Shown: positions 8,707 through 16,121 of the stretch, piece after piece
Layout: the number at the start of each line of letters is the position of its first letter
Position numbering within the stretch: position 1 is the first letter of the stretch
Origin: a bacterium
GTDB lineage: Bacteria; UBP13; UBA5359
Assembly: GCA_028685295.1 (NCBI GenBank)
Contig: JAQUEL010000021.1
Location: forward strand, 1-24,258
Length of the DNA: 24,258 bases
Direction of reading: 5' to 3'
Translations under genes and position numbers: made by a program
Notes under the pieces: model-generated
The model's input: only the letters and a program-made list of their open reading frames with translations
Database searches by the model: none
What the model was told of the DNA's origin: nothing

Positions 8707-9832
8707 CCATCACCTCAAGGGTATAATCAAGATCCCGTTTAGAGTGAGCCAGGCATAAGCTGAAGCGCAACCTGGCCGTCCCCCTGGGAACGGTCGGCGG
8801 CCGGACAGCCAGAACTCTCAGGCCGGCCTCCCGTAGTTTTTGAGAGAGCTTGAGAGCCGTTTCACTTCTCTTTACAATCACCGGCAGGATCTGACTTTCA
8901 CCGCCTGCCGGCCAACCTTGCCGGCTAAGCCCCTGCCGTAAATAAGCAGCATTCTCCTGTAACTTTATCGACATATCCGGATGCTCAGCCACTATCTTTA
9001 AAGCAGCAATGCTGGCACAGATAGATGTAGCCGGAAGCGAGGTGGAATATATAAAACCTCGCGCATTATTGATAAAGTATTCCTTCATAACACGCGAACA
9101 GGCAGCATAAGCACCGAAACTACCGAAAGCCTTGCTGAACGTACCCATAACAATATCTACTTCTGCAGTCAGTCCCAGCCTGTGCGCCATACCCCGGCCG
9201 AATGCCCCGACGGCATGCGCTTCGTCCAACAGCAGCTTGCAGTTGAAATGCTTCTTTAATTCAATAATATCCGCCAACAGTGCGATATCGCCGTCCATAC
9301 TGAACACTGACTCGGTCAGCAGCAGCGCTTCTCGATATTTTTCCCTTTCTCTCTTTAACAGACATGCCAGACTTTCGATGTTGTTATGCTTATATCGGAA
9401 GAGCTTTGCTCCGGAGAGCACCGCCCCGTCTATCTGACTGGCGTGACAAAGCCGATCAGCAAAGATTACATCTCCTCTGCCCACGAGTGCAGGAATTAGA
9501 CTGATGTTAGCCTGGTACCCGGAATTAAAAACAAGCGCATCTTCTTTGCCCTTAAAGCAAGCCGTCTCAGCTTCCAGGCAATGATGTGGTGCCAGGCTGC
9601 CGCTCATCAACCTTGAGGCCCCGCTACCGGTGCCCCATTCATCCAGCCCCTGCCTGGCTGCAGCTATCAAACGATCATCATTGGAGAGGCCCAGATAATC
9701 GTTGGAAGAAAAATCGATCAGCTCTCGCCCGGATTCAACGACCCTGGCGGGATATCTGGCTTTGAGTTCGCTCAGCTTGCGCAGCGTTCCTTCCGCAGCT
9801 CGCTTTCCCATATAAGCTTCTATCCGTTCCAT
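8681..9832 (-). CDS. bioF: 8-amino-7-oxononanoate synthase
   Basis: BioF condenses pimeloyl-ACP with L-alanine to give 8-amino-7-oxononanoate, using PLP. Seen here are DFSSNDYLGLS (40-50), GTGSGASRLMSG (67-78), LLDEAHAVGAFGRG (201-214; Asp203 and His206 contact PLP) and MGTFSKAFGSFGAY (229-242), with Schiff-base Lys234. The C-terminal ILPVIVKRSETALKLSQKLREAGL and AVRPPTVPRGTARLRFSL are standard for the family. Length (383 aa) and layout are normal. The ATG overlaps the bioB stop by 13 nt, with GAGGTG upstream. AONS and Kbl (glycine C-acetyltransferase) are close relatives; the biotin gene context decides for BioF. Confidence 0.96.
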   Translation of the reverse strand: MERIEAYMGKRAAEGTLRKLSELKARYPARVVESGRELIDFSSNDYLGLSNDDRLIAAARQGLDEWGTGSGASRLMSGSLAPHHCLEAETACFKGKEDALVFNSGYQANISLIPALVGRGDVIFADRLCHASQIDGAVLSGAKLFRYKHNNIESLACLLKREREKYREALLLTESVFSMDGDIALLADIIELKKHFNCKLLLDEAHAVGAFGRGMAHRLGLTAEVDIVMGTFSKAFGSFGAYAACSRVMKEYFINNARGFIYSTSLPATSICASIAALKIVAEHPDMSIKLQENAAYLRQGLSRQGWPAGGESQILPVIVKRSETALKLSQKLREAGLRVLAVRPPTVPRGTARLRFSLCLAHSKRDLDYTLEVMDGLRQFLV

Positions 9833-10737
9833 GCCTCCAGCACCTCTCGAATGAGCCCCTGATCATCCTCAACAGCCCGGCCCCGCTGCGTAAGATAACC
9901 TCCGATCATCATGGCATTGGCACCAGCCATGAAGGCCATCCCCATAAAATCACCGAGAAAGCTCTCTCTTCCGGCTGCCAGACGGATAGTGGCCCTGGGA
10001 TTGGCAATTCTGAAGACGGCAATAGTTCTTAATGCCTCGCTGATGCTTATTCTCTGATAATTTTCCAATGGTGTGCCCGGTATGGGCATCAAAATATTCA
10101 CCGGTATTGAATCCGGTGCTATTTTTGCCAGCTCCAGAGCCATCCGGGCTCGATCTTCCCGGCTCTCGCCCATCCCTATTATCCCGCCACAACAGATAGA
10201 CAAACCGGCTTCTCGTGCCAGATCTATGGTATGAAGCCTATCCTCAAAAGTATGGGTGGATGTTATCTGCGGAAAGTAAGAACTGGCCGTTTCGATATTA
10301 TGATGAAAACGATTCAAACCCGCATCCTTGAGACGCTTGAACTGATCAAGGCTGAGAATTCCCAACGAGGCACAGGGCTCTATCTGCCCACGCTCCATTA
10401 TTAATGAAATTGCCTGAGAAACCGCATTAACCTCCCTGTCGTTAAGGCGCCTGCCGCTGGTGACTATGCCGAATCTATCAGCTCCGTTAGCAGCTGCTGC
10501 ATCAGCCGCCTCTACCATCTCGTCCACTGAAATCAGAGGATAAGTCTCCACCCCCGTATTACACCGCACTGATTGCGCACAGAACTTACAGTCCTCACTG
10601 CAGTTACCGCATTTAACGTTACATATGGTACAGGTTTCAAACAAATTGCCGTCATGCCGGTTGCGTAACGTATCAGCCAAAAGAGCCAGTTGAGACAACG
10701 GCAGTTCAAAAAGCTCCAATATCTTGTTAAATTGCAT
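9820..10737 (-). CDS. bioB: Biotin synthase (radical SAM)
   Basis: BioB inserts sulfur into dethiobiotin. The radical SAM cluster motif CSEDCKFC gives Cys59, Cys63 and Cys66 in the long numbering used here (13 less from the chosen start). NGADRFGIVTSGR, FHHNIETASSYFPQITSTHTFEDR, CCGGIIGMGESREDRARMALEL, PVNILMPIPGTPLE and IRLAAGRESFL are all BioB signatures. I chose ATG at 10737 (MQFNKILELF...). The longer in-frame TTG at 10776 lies at the predicted transcription start and would add a non-homologous leader. The ribosome binding site is modest (AGTGGGA). It is first of the six biotin genes and is separated from the upstream short ORF by an 11-nt overlap. Confidence 0.95.
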   Translation of the reverse strand: MQFNKILELFELPLSQLALLADTLRNRHDGNLFETCTICNVKCGNCSEDCKFCAQSVRCNTGVETYPLISVDEMVEAADAAAANGADRFGIVTSGRRLNDREVNAVSQAISLIMERGQIEPCASLGILSLDQFKRLKDAGLNRFHHNIETASSYFPQITSTHTFEDRLHTIDLAREAGLSICCGGIIGMGESREDRARMALELAKIAPDSIPVNILMPIPGTPLENYQRISISEALRTIAVFRIANPRATIRLAAGRESFLGDFMGMAFMAGANAMMIGGYLTQRGRAVEDDQGLIREVLEAWNG

Positions 10738-10906
10738 GATAATCCCACTCTGTCCGTAACAACGATTGAATTTCAAGAACTATAATACCACGTGAGGCGA
10801 GGTAACTCAATTTGGGGTGGGAAATCAGCTTTTGCCTTATGGCGAAGGCGATTTTAAACTGCTGTCGCGCTTTATACAGCTTCAGCGCTTCCAGAACGAC
10901 ATCCAT
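10727..10906 (-). CDS. Short ORF of 59 aa, in frame with and just after the 45-aa ORF; unknown function
   Basis: Reads MDVVLEALKLYKARQQFKIA, then FAIRQKLISHPKLSYLASRG, then a tail ending EWDYHAI. It is a mostly helical, basic, amphipathic-looking product. It is in the same reading frame as the ORF at 10919-11056, with only one TGA and four codons between them, and it ends inside the bioB start region. I recognise no family. It may be the second half of one gene broken by a nonsense codon. The predicted bioB promoter lies inside it. Too short for confidence alone. Confidence 0.35.
   Translation of the reverse strand: MDVVLEALKLYKARQQFKIAFAIRQKLISHPKLSYLASRGIIVLEIQSLLRTEWDYHAI
10782..10810 (-). 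promoter_or_regulatory. Predicted sigma-A-type promoter for the biotin genes
   Basis: On the minus strand TTGAGT (10805-10810) and TATTAT (10782-10787) are separated by 17 nt, giving a transcription start near 10775 and a leader of about 38 nt before bioB. No convincing BirA operator pair was found; only a half-site-like TTGTTA lies in the leader (near 10757-10765). Confidence 0.5.
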
Positions 10907-10918
10907 TCCAAGCCTGTT

Positions 10919-11056
10919 TCAAAATTTAAAGCAATCCGCCACGATCTTTTCCAAGTTATATACCTGTACCGGTGCCACCCCGGCCGGCGCCAGCTTCTCG
11001 ATGATTGAAGCGCCGCCACGCAGCAGCGCGGACAGCAAGGCAAACATAAAAGCCAT
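10919..11056 (-). CDS. Short ORF of 45 aa, start overlapping the dtxR stop (TAATG); unknown function
   Basis: Begins MAFMFALLSALLRGGASIIE and continues KLAPAGVAPVQVYNLEKIVA before DCFKF and a TGA. The ATG shares one base with the dtxR TAA, the same tight coupling used by every other junction upstream, so it is probably translated. The N-terminal 15 residues are hydrophobic and could form a short membrane-associated helix. The frame stays open beyond the TGA for another 63 codons, so this may be the first part of a gene of about 109 codons. No family is recognised. Confidence 0.45.
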   Translation of the reverse strand: MAFMFALLSALLRGGASIIEKLAPAGVAPVQVYNLEKIVADCFKF

Positions 11057-11703
11057 TATGCCTCTGCCTTTCTTCGAACATGGATTTCACGGGCAATCTC
11101 CTCTTCAAGTGCCAGTTGCGTCTCTTCCGTCCTGATCACTACGGCAGGAAAGCGCTGATGCAGACGAATTACAGCACCCGGATGAAGACCGAAGGAGACC
11201 AGCTTATGAAGGCGCTCATCACTCCCGGTCTGAATATAAGCGATCCTTGCTTCCTCCCCTATGCGGAGTCGGTCAACAGTGATAATCAAACTATCCAGCG
11301 TTTCCTTAGGCTGGCGGCAACAGCTGCCCGCAGGAATAGATAATCCATGCGGGCATTCCTGCGGATGTCCAAGAAGAGTGCAGATGCGATCTGTCGCCTC
11401 TTCGGAGAGGATGTGCTCCATTTTACAAGCCTGCCCCTCAACCTCGGTCATTCCCAGGACATCGGCCAGCAGACGCTCCGCCAATCGATGACGTCTGATA
11501 ATATTGCGGGCATGCTCTTCACCCAAGCCGGTAAAACGGACCTTCTCCTTATCCAGGGTAATATATTTAGCCGTCAGCAGATCTTGCAATGAAGCCGCTC
11601 CACCGGTTCTTTCAAGGCAAGCCTGCACCCGGTCGATGGTATTCTCTTCTCGCTCCAGCAGCATCCATATCTCTTCCAGCGCTTCGTCATAATAATGCTT
11701 CAC
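11056..11703 (-). CDS. DtxR-family metal-dependent regulator with C-terminal FeoA/SH3-like domain
   Basis: A 215-residue protein. Residues 1-70 are a divergent winged-helix part ending ARNIIRRHRLAERLLADVLGM, the DtxR dimerisation helix. Residues 91-105 hold CKMEHILSEEATDRI, with the metal-ligand candidates Cys93, Glu96 and His97. HPQECPHGLSIP (113-124) is the usual HPxxCPHGxxIP block. Residues about 143-212 (LRIGEEARIAYI, LVSFGLHPGAVIRL, LALEEEIAREIHV) have FeoA-domain wording. The GTG start at 11703 overlaps the feoB stop by 4 nt with AGGAGTG upstream. Position after feoB suggests an iron-responsive regulator, and the FeoA-like domain might also serve the transporter, since no separate feoA is present. 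The HTH region is weakly conserved. Confidence 0.88.
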   Translation of the reverse strand: MKHYYDEALEEIWMLLEREENTIDRVQACLERTGGAASLQDLLTAKYITLDKEKVRFTGLGEEHARNIIRRHRLAERLLADVLGMTEVEGQACKMEHILSEEATDRICTLLGHPQECPHGLSIPAGSCCRQPKETLDSLIITVDRLRIGEEARIAYIQTGSDERLHKLVSFGLHPGAVIRLHQRFPAVVIRTEETQLALEEEIAREIHVRRKAEA

Positions 11704-13844
11704 AGTGGTATCACTCCTATAGATAGTATCAATCTTACCAGCCAGCCGTTAAGAACGGCATACGGCAGGATAAAAGCCACTATAGCCAGAGCCGTGGTCA
11801 GACCGCGTTCCTTGATGATAATAAAGAAATTGGCTATGCAGGGAACGAAAAGAGTAATAGTAACCAGACTGACTATCATTTGATGGCGCGTCAGAATTCC
11901 CTGCCGAGCCAGAGCGTACAGCCCGGCCGCACCGTAATCTCTTCTCATAAAGCCCAAAATAAAAAACTCCACAGCCCTGTCCGGCAGCCCCAGCAAACCG
12001 GAGATTACCGGTGCCGACAGACGTATGATTGAAGCAAGACCGCCGGTAGCATCAAGTATAAAGAGCAAGAAGGTTCCCGCCAGAAAATACGGTACGGCCT
12101 CAGCCAGAAACCATTTTACTCGCAACAGTGTCTTCCAGACAATGTTGGATATCTGCGGCCAGCGAATGGGCGACAGCTCCTGAATGAAATCCGCTCTCTC
12201 TCCGGGCAGGATTATCGATGCCAGCCATCCGACCAAAAAGAGTTGAAAAGCCACCACGGTCATGACAAAGACCAAAGCGCCTGCAGAAAGCCAGGATGTC
12301 ATGCCCAGCATCACTCCCAGCTGGGCCGAACATGGAATACCCAGAGCCAGCAATATGGTAGCGATCAGCCGTTCCTTTTTGCTGTCCAGTATGCGAGTAG
12401 TCAAGGTAGCCATGGTGGCACAGCCCAGACCCAGCACCATAGGCAGCACAGCTTTGCCGTTAAGACCGATAAGCCGGAATATTCTATTAGCCATAACCGT
12501 CAATCGAGGCAGATACCCGGAATCCTCCAGCAGGCCGAAAGCCAGAAAGAAGGTGCCCACAATAGGCATAACTATGGCAATAGCATAGGTAAGCCCCATA
12601 CTGATCAGACCATATTTGCCCATAAGGGCATCCTGTAGCAAAGGCCAGGGCACATGATCTTTTATTATGGCTGATAGCCAGGGAAGAATATGATTGCCGA
12701 AGAGATCGGTTTCAATCAAATTCACCAATGTACCGGCACCGAACTGCCCAACCAGCTTGAAGATAAGGTAAACCACTGCCAAAAATATGGGTATTCCCGT
12801 CAAGGGCCTGGTGGTTAAATCTCCCAGCCGCTCTCCCAGGCTCTGTGTTGCCGTTCTACGGGAAACTACACGATTGATAATGCCATCGGCAACCTTCAGG
12901 CGTTGTTCGGCGATAATATAATCCAACGAGCGGTTATACGCCGTTCTCACTTCCTGAGCCAACGCTTCCAGCTGCTCCATTTTGCCGGTCCCATAATTAC
13001 TCCCCAGCCATTCCGTCAGCCAGGGATCACCACACAGATACATCAAGCCCAAACTGCGTAGAGTAACGCCACATTTATCTTCAAGCATGGCGCCATCGGA
13101 CCGGCCAAGAATACTCTCGAATTCAGACAGAGCATCCTCTATACGCTGATCGTAATCAACAATCAGGCTGGATTTTGATGGCGCGACAAGCGCCCTCTTT
13201 AGCTCCTGCAATCCGCTCCCTTCTACAGCCACCGTAGGCACCACCCGGATACCGAGTGCATTTTGAAGCGCAGAAGCATCCACATCAATGCCACGGCTGT
13301 GCGCCTCATCCTGCATGTTGAGCGCCATAACCATGGGCAAGCCCATTTCCGCTAATTGTAGAGAAAGTATGATATTACGGCGCATGTTCTTAGCATCTGC
13401 TACCTGAAGAACAGCCTCAGGACGATTATGCAGCAACCAGTCCCTGGTAACTCTCTCATCCTCGGACAGAGGCGTCAGGCTGTTGATCCCCGGTGTATCC
13501 GTGATATCGTACAGACGGCCACCTATAAGTCCCTGGCCACGGCTGACCTCCACTGTAGTGCCGGGGTAATTGGAGACGACAGCATAACGCCCTGTCAATT
13601 CTCCAAAGATAACACTCTTACCTACATTGGGATTACCCACCAAAGCCAGTCGCCGCAGCCCGGCAGAGCACCGGCTTGTCGCGTCGGCGCTGGTGAAAGA
13701 AGGCTGGCTCCTGGCGCCAAAGCCTGCAAAACGAAGACGAGCGCCTTTGCCACCGCATTTCCGGCAAGCTAAGCCGCAATGCCCATTTATCGTTTCTTTA
13801 TTCTCTCTATTTCTAAAACGCATTCGCATAATCTTTAGCCCCAT
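11700..13844 (-). CDS. feoB: Ferrous iron transporter FeoB
   Basis: A 714-residue fusion of an N-terminal GTPase domain and a polytopic permease. GTPase motifs are G1 GNPNVGKS (70-77), G2 region SNYPGTTVEV, G3 DTPG (116-119) and G4 NMQD (about residue 185). A helical insert with DYIIAEQRLKVADGI leads to the membrane part, with two Gate modules. The first holds LGLGCATMATLTTRIL and IPCSAQLGVMLGM where classical FeoB has GFGCNVPA and MPCSARLP. The VSNYPGT...VEVSRG and CATMATLTTR wording marks the alternative FeoB group found in anaerobes. The N-terminal tail has a Cys cluster (C23, C27, C30) before the GTPase. ATG codons at 13844, 13829 and 13823 are all possible. It imports Fe(II) across the inner membrane. 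Confidence 0.95.
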   Translation of the reverse strand: MGLKIMRMRFRNRENKETINGHCGLACRKCGGKGARLRFAGFGARSQPSFTSADATSRCSAGLRRLALVGNPNVGKSVIFGELTGRYAVVSNYPGTTVEVSRGQGLIGGRLYDITDTPGINSLTPLSEDERVTRDWLLHNRPEAVLQVADAKNMRRNIILSLQLAEMGLPMVMALNMQDEAHSRGIDVDASALQNALGIRVVPTVAVEGSGLQELKRALVAPSKSSLIVDYDQRIEDALSEFESILGRSDGAMLEDKCGVTLRSLGLMYLCGDPWLTEWLGSNYGTGKMEQLEALAQEVRTAYNRSLDYIIAEQRLKVADGIINRVVSRRTATQSLGERLGDLTTRPLTGIPIFLAVVYLIFKLVGQFGAGTLVNLIETDLFGNHILPWLSAIIKDHVPWPLLQDALMGKYGLISMGLTYAIAIVMPIVGTFFLAFGLLEDSGYLPRLTVMANRIFRLIGLNGKAVLPMVLGLGCATMATLTTRILDSKKERLIATILLALGIPCSAQLGVMLGMTSWLSAGALVFVMTVVAFQLFLVGWLASIILPGERADFIQELSPIRWPQISNIVWKTLLRVKWFLAEAVPYFLAGTFLLFILDATGGLASIIRLSAPVISGLLGLPDRAVEFFILGFMRRDYGAAGLYALARQGILTRHQMIVSLVTITLFVPCIANFFIIIKERGLTTALAIVAFILPYAVLNGWLVRLILSIGVIPL

Positions 13845-14554
13845 AATCCCTGTATAAACCCGGAAAAGCGGGTCATTTTATCCGCCAGCATCAATAGGCC
13901 CATCAAGATCAACAAGCTGCCGCTGATATAAGTCACCAGGGCATATCGTTTCTTTATCCAGCCGGAAAAGCCCATAAAAACCGAAAAGAGAAGAGCTGAC
14001 GCTACAAACGGTATTCCCAGTCCCAGTGAATAAGCCGCCAGCATCAACATCCCCTGCCCGGCCGTTTCCACCGTACCGGCCTTAAGCAAAATGGCGGAAA
14101 GGATGGGACCTACACAAGGTGTCCAACCAAAGGCAAAGGCAGCTCCCGCCAATGGTGCTCCCCAGACGCCCAAGGGCATTCTGTTCAGATGGAATCGCCT
14201 CTCCCGGTAGAGCGGAGCCAGATGCAACCAGCCGATGACAAAGAAACCCAGCAAGATTACCAGTATGCCGCCGGCTCTGGTCAGCAGCGGCTGATTATCC
14301 AGAAGCCACTTGCCGATGGCGGAAACGGAGGCGCCCAGAGCGACAAATACGGCTGAAAATCCCAGCACAAAGAGGATTGACGGCAGCAGCGCCGCCCGCC
14401 AGGCCGTGCCTCCCCCTTGCTCCAATTCAGCCGTAGAGAGCCCGGTTACAAAGGAGATATAGCCAGGTATGAGGGGCAGAACACATGGAGAGAGAAAAGA
14501 CATTACCCCGCCTACAAACGCCAACATCAGAGTCAGATTATCGCCGTTCATCAT
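13835..14554 (-). CDS. ccdA: CcdA-type thiol:disulfide membrane reductant conductor
   Basis: A 239-residue protein with about six membrane helices and the two redox cysteines of the CcdA/DsbD-beta family: FLSPCVLPLIPGY (Cys24) and GWTPCVGPILSAIL (Cys147). CcdA carries electrons from cytoplasmic thioredoxin to extracytoplasmic thiol proteins, classically for cytochrome c maturation. No thioredoxin-like partner or cytochrome gene is adjacent. Here it is sandwiched between fur and feoB, overlapping both (17 nt and 10 nt), which suggests a role in redox chemistry linked to iron uptake; that link is inference. The start ATG at 14554 has a full AGGAGG 7 nt upstream. Confidence 0.93.
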   Translation of the reverse strand: MMNGDNLTLMLAFVGGVMSFLSPCVLPLIPGYISFVTGLSTAELEQGGGTAWRAALLPSILFVLGFSAVFVALGASVSAIGKWLLDNQPLLTRAGGILVILLGFFVIGWLHLAPLYRERRFHLNRMPLGVWGAPLAGAAFAFGWTPCVGPILSAILLKAGTVETAGQGMLMLAAYSLGLGIPFVASALLFSVFMGFSGWIKKRYALVTYISGSLLILMGLLMLADKMTRFSGFIQGLWG

Positions 14555-14990
14555 CTTCAGTCCTCCTGCTGCAATCTTTGCATATCCCGTATATTTTCAG
14601 AGAGTGGTGTTCTACCTTGAAATCAAGCTTATCCGCCACCTCGCACTGCAGTTCCTCTATCGCCTCGCAATGGAATTCCGTTATACTGCCACATTGCCGA
14701 CAGACAAGATGATCATGGTGGTTGCGCCCTTCGGCAGGTTCGTAGCAGAGACGACCATCCCCAAAATCCAGGCCCTCCAGCAGTTCCAGATCGGTCAGCA
14801 GTGAAAGCGTGCGGTAAACCGTAGCCCTGGATATGCCCTTATCCTTTTCCCGGGCCCAGAGCAGGAGATCGTCAGCAGTAAAATGGCTCGCCCGGCTCAA
14901 CGCCAAACGAGCAATAACGGCCCGTTGAGTGGTCAGGCGCAACCCCTTTTCCCTGAGACAGTCATTGAATTTTTTCGGTAAGTTAGGCAT
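14538..14990 (-). CDS. Fur-family ferric uptake regulator
   Basis: A 150-residue Fur-family repressor. The winged-helix part has GLRLTTQRAVIARLA (16-30) and ISRATVYRTLSLLTDLELL, the recognition helix. The metal and dimerisation part has the NHHDHLVCRQCG block, ITEFHCEAIEEL and a C-terminal ICKDC, giving two CxxC pairs for the structural zinc. Of Fur, PerR and Zur, Fur is favoured by the feoB context; motifs alone do not separate them. ATG at 14990 has GAGGG upstream, within a tandem 25-bp repeat. The operon probably is autoregulated through palindromes at the promoter. Confidence 0.92.
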   Translation of the reverse strand: MPNLPKKFNDCLREKGLRLTTQRAVIARLALSRASHFTADDLLLWAREKDKGISRATVYRTLSLLTDLELLEGLDFGDGRLCYEPAEGRNHHDHLVCRQCGSITEFHCEAIEELQCEVADKLDFKVEHHSLKIYGICKDCSRRTEDDERR

Positions 14991-14994
14991 GATG

Positions 14995-15044
14995 CCCTCG
15001 CTAATATATCACCCGAGCAACCTAGCCAATATATCGCCCGAGCA
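14995..15044 (-). repeat. Tandem 25-bp direct repeat in the fur leader
   Basis: Two adjacent 25-nt units (15020-15044 and 14995-15019) share 21 of 25 bases; the core on the minus strand is TGCTCGGG(C/T)GATATATT. The unit next to the gene carries the GAGGG ribosome binding site, whereas the other copy reads CTAGGT at that place. The duplication lies in the predicted 5' untranslated region. Confidence 0.8.
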
Positions 15045-15045
15045 G

Positions 15046-15072
15046 TCCAATTGAGATCAAGTCTCAATTGGA
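15046..15072 (-). promoter_or_regulatory. Perfect 11-bp inverted repeat at the transcription start of the fur-feoB operon (probable operator)
   Basis: Arms TCCAATTGAGA (15046-15056) and TCTCAATTGGA (15062-15072) flank the 5-nt spacer TCAAG. The right arm touches the predicted -10 box, so a bound protein would cover the transcription start. The TTGAGA...TCTCAA core resembles some Fur or PerR operators. The first product of the operon is Fur, which makes autoregulation the simplest reading. It could instead form a hairpin at the mRNA 5' end. Confidence 0.65.
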
Positions 15073-15100
15073 TTATAAAGGGAAATCTACAGGGATGCAA
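15072..15100 (-). promoter_or_regulatory. Strong sigma-A-type promoter of the fur-ccdA-feoB-dtxR operon
   Basis: On the minus strand TTGCAT (15095-15100) and a consensus TATAAT (15072-15077) are separated by 17 nt. The transcription start would be near 15065, giving a leader of about 75 nt before the fur ATG. Perfect inverted repeats abut both ends of the promoter. Confidence 0.75.
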
Positions 15101-15119
15101 GATTAAATCGATTTAATCT
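15100..15119. promoter_or_regulatory. Perfect 20-bp palindrome abutting the -35 box (possible second operator)
   Basis: AGATTAAATCGATTTAATCT is its own reverse complement with no spacer. It shares one base with the -35 element of the fur promoter. A weaker inverted repeat, ATTATC...GATAAT (15125-15144), lies just upstream. The remainder of 15120-15194 is AT-rich and shows no gene. Confidence 0.55.
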
Positions 15120-15194
15120 GTAACATTATCAAATATAAGATAATTCATAATAATATTAGCCGTTAAAATTACGGCATCTCAAATGTTCAGTTTT

Positions 15195-16088
15195 CTATAG
15201 ATGCTTCATTACTGTATCCAAGAGCTCTTTTTGATGCTTAAGATAAATATCTACAATTTCAAAGGGCAATTCACCTGATGTATTGGCGCACTCGCCTATC
15301 AACGGATATGGATATTCAATTTTTTTAAAAGCTTTAAATATAGCAAACCAATCCATCTTGCTATATAACCGCCGTAAACTAAAAGGAAGCATATGCATAT
15401 CATAGACACCGTTATTTTCTTGTATATGCGTTGCCACAAGGCTATTGTCAGCATCTATAACGGCTGAAGGCACATCCAAGCCTTCTATATTAGCATGGCC
15501 GACATCCAAGCAAATGCCCAAGTTATCTGATCCAACAGCACTTACTATCTCTTTTAGCTCAGAAACTGTATTACCATATAAATTGAAAGTATTCGGATTG
15601 TCTGCACACCGGCTTGGAAGATTCTCAATAGCTAACTTTAGCACTGTCCCTTCCACATGCTCTGCAAGCCGACAAAGAGAATCCACATTCCTACATATGA
15701 TAAATTCAATATCTTTTACCGGACATAGATCGTTTCGCCCTCCTATATGGATGATCAAAGCACCTGCCTCCAAAGCTAAACTCCAATCTATCCATCTTTT
15801 GTAGATATCAATATTCCTTTTCCTTTGCGTCTCAGTTTCGGCCACTAAGTCACAAACACCATACGGACCGTGCAATTGGCAAACCGCTATACCCAAGTTC
15901 GAAATCAGTTTTTTCAAATACCGTATTCTGGCCTTTGCTTCGTACACCGACGGTGGTGCGGTAATATCCTCAGCAAGATGTCCTCCGACAATTTCAACAT
16001 CCCTGAAGCCGATCCGGGAAAGACGCGTCAGTGCCTGCTCCAAAGGCAATCCTATGCCGTAACAATCCGTAACTATGCCGAACCTCAT
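15195..16088 (-). CDS. Sugar phosphate isomerase/epimerase-like TIM barrel (AP endonuclease 2 superfamily)
   Basis: A 297-residue xylose-isomerase-like TIM barrel. Candidate metal ligands occur in order: Glu155 in KLAIENLP, Asp195 and His198 in CLDVGHAN, His221 in ATHIQENNG, His232 in DMHMLPF and Glu266 in IGECANT. The N-terminal RFGIVTDCYG and HGPYG (73-77) are also typical. Members include sugar or inositol isomerases, epimerases and 2-keto-myo-inositol dehydratase, so the substrate is unknown. AGGTGG sits 4 nt before the ATG. It is last in a chain with two PHP proteins and a GntR/LacI-type regulator, which argues for a catabolic sugar step. Confidence 0.82.
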   Translation of the reverse strand: MRFGIVTDCYGIGLPLEQALTRLSRIGFRDVEIVGGHLAEDITAPPSVYEAKARIRYLKKLISNLGIAVCQLHGPYGVCDLVAETETQRKRNIDIYKRWIDWSLALEAGALIIHIGGRNDLCPVKDIEFIICRNVDSLCRLAEHVEGTVLKLAIENLPSRCADNPNTFNLYGNTVSELKEIVSAVGSDNLGICLDVGHANIEGLDVPSAVIDADNSLVATHIQENNGVYDMHMLPFSLRRLYSKMDWFAIFKAFKKIEYPYPLIGECANTSGELPFEIVDIYLKHQKELLDTVMKHL

Positions 16089-16121
16089 TTATCCACCTCA
16101 AGTATCGGTCACTTCCACCTA

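Noticed and set aside
10738-10776. BirA operator in the bioB leader
   Set aside because: Only one weak half-site (TTGTTA) is present and no matching second half at the expected spacing.
10919-10921. Selenocysteine codon at the TGA inside the split short gene
   Set aside because: No convincing SECIS-like stem-loop follows the TGA, and no selenoprotein family is recognised.
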